This document shows, one piece after another, positions 61,465-64,000 of a DNA stretch of 64,000 nt. Position 1 is the first letter of the stretch. Each line of letters begins with the position of its first letter. The position numbers and the translations under genes are program-made. The notes beneath the pieces are model-generated. The model was not told the DNA's origin. It was given only the letters and a program-made list of their open reading frames with translations, and searched no databases. This DNA is from an uncultured Bacilli bacterium (GTDB taxonomy: Bacteria > Bacillota_I > Bacilli_A > RF39 > UBA660), in assembly GCA_910587325.1 (NCBI GenBank), contig CAJUKB010000003.1:1-64000 (forward strand), written 5' to 3'.

Positions 61465-63177
61465 ATGTCTAGAACTTCTTTTATGTTAATGGGAATTACT
61501 TACTATATAGTATCTATTATAGTGATTGTTGTTGTACTCAATCTTATCAATAAAAAAGAACGTAAAAAGTATGAAGAAGCAATCGCCAGTTTAGAACGTG
61601 ACAAAAACTTAATTATTTCAGCTAGTATTTTATCAGAACTCAACAAAGTAGAGCCTTTAGTTTCTAACTCTGATTCTAAAGAAGTCTATGAAAATTGGCA
61701 AAGAAGATTTAAAGAAATTAAGGATGTAGAGGTACCCAAAATTACGGATGCTCTTTTGGAAATAGAAGAATTATTTAACGATCGAAATTATAAAGAATTA
61801 AAAAAGAAAATAGCGGAAACAGAAATTGATATTTGTTTTGTGAAAACAAAATCTAACTTTTTATTAGAAGAAATTAAAGGAATAACATTAAGTGAAGAAA
61901 GAAATCGAGATACAATTACGAAATTAAAATCCAATTATCGTGAAATCTTAACGAGATACAATAACAATCGTGAAGAATACAAAATGATTGCTTCTCCAAT
62001 TGAGTTACAATTTGAAAACGTAGATAAACTATTTAGTGCTTTTGAGTCCTCTATGGAAAAAAATGCTTACCAAGAAGTTGGAAAAATTGTTAAAGCCATT
62101 GATGATATTGTGGGAAACTTAAAAATAGTTATGGAAGAAGCTCCAAGTATTATTTTGATGGGCAAAAAATTAATTCCAAATAAAATTAATAGTATTAAAA
62201 AAACAAAAGAAAAAATGGAACATGATGGCTATAATTTAGAATACTTAAATATTGATTATAATATTACGGAAGCCAATAAAAAACTTACTGACATTTTCCA
62301 AAGATTAAATGTTTTAAATTTAGAAGACTCTATTTTTGAACTCAAAACCATTTTGGATTTCTTTGAATCTAGTGATAATGATTTTGATAAAGAACGTATT
62401 GCTAAAAAAATTTTTGAAGAGTATGCTAGAACTATTTTAATCAAAGTAACCAAATTAAATAAAATCAATAACGATTTGTACAAAAAGATTGACGATATTA
62501 AATATAGTTATGATTTAACCAACGAAGATGTAGCTGTCATTGGAGAAATAGCAGAAGAACTTGCAAATATCCATGAAAAGTATGATGAAATCATTGAACT
62601 CCATCGTAGTAAGAAATCGTATTTTGTTAAACTTGGAAAAGATATGGAAAACTTAAACGTTCGTCTTACGAAAACAGAAGAGAAGTTAGAGCGTGCCTTA
62701 AGAACCATTGGCTCTTTAAAAGAGGATGAACTTCGTGCTCGTGAGCAACTTGACGAAATAAAAAGTATTTTATTAAAAGCCAAAAATCAAATTCGAGATT
62801 ATAAACTTCCAGTAGTTCCAGAAAACTACTTTGTAGAATTATCAGAAGCAAGCGAAGGAATAGAAGAAATTATAAAAGTATTAGAAAATACCCCTATTTC
62901 CATTAAAGTATTAAATACTCGTGTCGATACGGCAAGAGATTTAGTATTTAAAGTGTTTAATACTTCAAAAGAAATTATTAAAACAGCAAAAATGGCAGAA
63001 ATGGCGATTGTTTATGGAAATCGTTATCGTATTAATAAAGAGGTAGATTTAGGTCTTACCAAAGCGGAAATGGCATTCTATAAAGGGAATTTTAAAAATT
63101 CTTTAGAACAAGCAATTGTTGCTATCAACATAGTAGAGCCAGGTATTCATAAAAGATTAATGGAAGAATACCAATAG
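61465..63177 (+). CDS. ezrA: Septation ring formation regulator EzrA
   Basis: One N-terminal transmembrane helix (about residues 9-27, ITYYIVSIIVIVVVLNLI) followed by about 540 residues of spectrin-like coiled coils, for example EEAIASLERDKNLI and VWENWQRRFKEIKDV-type repeats. Length 570 aa and layout match EzrA, which binds FtsZ and helps to limit Z-rings and link division to wall synthesis. It ends five bases before an acetyltransferase remnant. The promoter region upstream has a TGGTAAAAT extended -10. Confidence 0.88.
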   Translation: MSRTSFMLMGITYYIVSIIVIVVVLNLINKKERKKYEEAIASLERDKNLIISASILSELNKVEPLVSNSDSKEVYENWQRRFKEIKDVEVPKITDALLEIEELFNDRNYKELKKKIAETEIDICFVKTKSNFLLEEIKGITLSEERNRDTITKLKSNYREILTRYNNNREEYKMIASPIELQFENVDKLFSAFESSMEKNAYQEVGKIVKAIDDIVGNLKIVMEEAPSIILMGKKLIPNKINSIKKTKEKMEHDGYNLEYLNIDYNITEANKKLTDIFQRLNVLNLEDSIFELKTILDFFESSDNDFDKERIAKKIFEEYARTILIKVTKLNKINNDLYKKIDDIKYSYDLTNEDVAVIGEIAEELANIHEKYDEIIELHRSKKSYFVKLGKDMENLNVRLTKTEEKLERALRTIGSLKEDELRAREQLDEIKSILLKAKNQIRDYKLPVVPENYFVELSEASEGIEEIIKVLENTPISIKVLNTRVDTARDLVFKVFNTSKEIIKTAKMAEMAIVYGNRYRINKEVDLGLTKAEMAFYKGNFKNSLEQAIVAINIVEPGIHKRLMEEYQ

Positions 63178-63186
63178 GAGAGCTTT

Positions 63187-63454
63187 ATGGTATTACATTT
63201 AAAGGTGGGATGGAACTTTAAATATAGAATGGGCAGTATCTCCTGAATTTCGTAACCAAAAATATGGAAAAATAATTGTAGAAACAGTAAGCAATTATAT
63301 TTTAGAAAGTTATGAAGAAGTAAAAAAGTTACGAGGTGTGATTGATAAAAGCAATTATGCAAGTAGAAAAGTAGCCAAAAATTCTGGTTTTTATGAAGAA
63401 GAAGTAGACAAAGAATACGATTATGATTATGTTTATGTAACAAAATCAAGATAG
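63187..63454 (+). pseudogene. GNAT-family acetyltransferase remnant
   Basis: The 3' two thirds of a GNAT gene: after an out-of-frame MVLHLK start, frame change leads to NIEWAVSPEFRNQKYGKIIVE (acetyl-CoA loop), then NYASRKVAKNSGFYEEEV and a stop at 63454. The N-terminal third is missing. It is the second decayed acetyltransferase in the window (other at 6041, a different sequence). Confidence 0.75.
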
Positions 63455-63505
63455 CATAGTAAATTTATAAAAAATTTTATATAATAGAAACAGAGGTGAA
63501 GGATT

Positions 63506-64000
63506 ATGATTTATTTAGACTATAGTGCCACAACTCCCATGTCACTAGATGTTTTGGATTCTTATGATAAAGCAAGTAGAGAGTTTATTGGGAATCCCAA
63601 TTCTTTGCATAGTTTAGGAGTAAAGTCAAAAGAATTGATTAGTAGTGCTACAAAACAAATTAGTGAATTATTAGGGGTAAGTGAAAGTGAAATTGTTTAT
63701 ACAAGTGGTGCTACCGAATCCAACAATATGGCTCTTCTTGGAAGCGCTATGGCACATAGAAAAAGAGGAAATCATATCGTTGTTTCTAAGTTAGAACATC
63801 CTTCTATCTATGCGATTTGTGACTATTTAAAAGAGCTTGGTTTTGAAATTAGCTATGTAGAAAATGACCAAGACGGACTAGTGGACTTTGAAGATTTACG
63901 AAGCAAAATACGTCCGGAGACGATTTTAGTGAGTATTTGTGCGGTTAATAGTGAATTAGGTATTCGTGAACCATTAAAAATGATTCGCCAAATCATAAAA
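63506..64000 (+). CDS. Cysteine desulfurase (NifS/IscS type), 3' end outside window
   Basis: The frame is open from ATG 63506 to the window end (165 codons). MIYLDYSATTPMSLDVLDSY, NPNSLHSLG, VYTSGATESNNMALLG and VVSKLEHPSIYAI are the group I cysteine desulfurase pattern. PLP Lys and active Cys lie beyond the window. It is distinct from SufS at 12824 and probably serves tRNA thiolation, as such second desulfurases often pair with mnmA or thiI; those genes are not in view. The ribosome site GAGGTGAAGG is strong. Confidence 0.88.
   Translation, partial: MIYLDYSATTPMSLDVLDSYDKASREFIGNPNSLHSLGVKSKELISSATKQISELLGVSESEIVYTSGATESNNMALLGSAMAHRKRGNHIVVSKLEHPSIYAICDYLKELGFEISYVENDQDGLVDFEDLRSKIRPETILVSICAVNSELGIREPLKMIRQIIK

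Noticed and set aside
1..64000. CRISPR array or prophage.
   Set aside because: No regularly spaced repeats, cas genes, integrase or phage structural genes were seen; the only mobile items are the Rpn loci and one IS.

Overview
The window is AT-rich (roughly 30% GC by eye) bacterial chromosome with dense, short-spaced operons, strong GGAGG ribosome sites, T-box leaders, a CIRCE operator and sporadic TTG/GTG starts. That points to a low-GC Bacillota. Reduced synthetases (AlaRS of 582 aa, ThrRS without TGS), a one-paralogue SUF island and a frame-broken F420-ligase-like gene suggest a small-genome, anaerobic, host-associated Bacilli/Mollicutes-related lineage such as RF39. That placement is inference; no rRNA is present. 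TGA acts as a normal stop.

Layout. 1-2430: end of a UbiB/ABC1 kinase-like gene and a broken Rpn nuclease gene. 2486-6030: D,D-carboxypeptidase and a NatAB-type ABC exporter whose promoter spacer holds ten consecutive G. 6041-7507: a decayed acetyltransferase and the frameshifted F420-ligase-like gene. 7580-11326: VanR/VanS-like two-component pair and two membrane-anchored C39-like peptidases. 11415-14446: sufC-sufBD-sufS-sufU. 14511-17510: two unknown proteins flanking a probable small structured RNA. 17580-19101: L20-type leader and infC-rpmI-rplT, with L20 carrying an extra SAP/Rho-N-like tail. 19183-27023: an HTH-repeat protein, VanY, small unknowns, tRNA-Met, an M3 peptidase with one nonsense codon, a lipoprotein, and an XRE-CYTH fusion. 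27161-31600 (minus): hybrid kinase, Hpt-REC protein and an AMP-forming acyl-CoA synthetase-like enzyme. 31723-34570: small regulators, a thioredoxin-like protein and a GH16 enzyme without a signal peptide. 34704-39905: dnaB, an ABC exporter, dnaI and an [FeFe]-hydrogenase-like protein. 39969-42148: CIRCE-controlled ClpB lacking the N domain.

42161-42980 is a decayed Rpn locus containing a small hydrophobic-peptide (type I toxin-like) gene, followed by a threonine T-box. 42983-48089: an unknown gene, thrS, a kinase-like gene with an internal ten-G tract, a RelA/SpoT-type HD protein and serS. 48173-53746: two unknowns, miaB and an AI-2E-family membrane protein. 53755-56237: alanine T-box, a P-loop kinase and alaS. 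56258-58716: a third Rpn locus split by a decayed IS30-family element. 58817-63177: a YmfF/YmfH-like M16 pair and ezrA. 63187-64000: an acetyltransferase remnant and the start of a second cysteine desulfurase.

The main novelty candidates are the two poly-G contingency tracts (one in a promoter, one in an ORF), the dispersed Rpn-linked repeat with a toxin inside one copy, the XRE-CYTH fusion, the L20-SAP fusion, the unusual IF3 start with its attenuator, the HTH-repeat protein and the unassigned RNA at 16211-16472.
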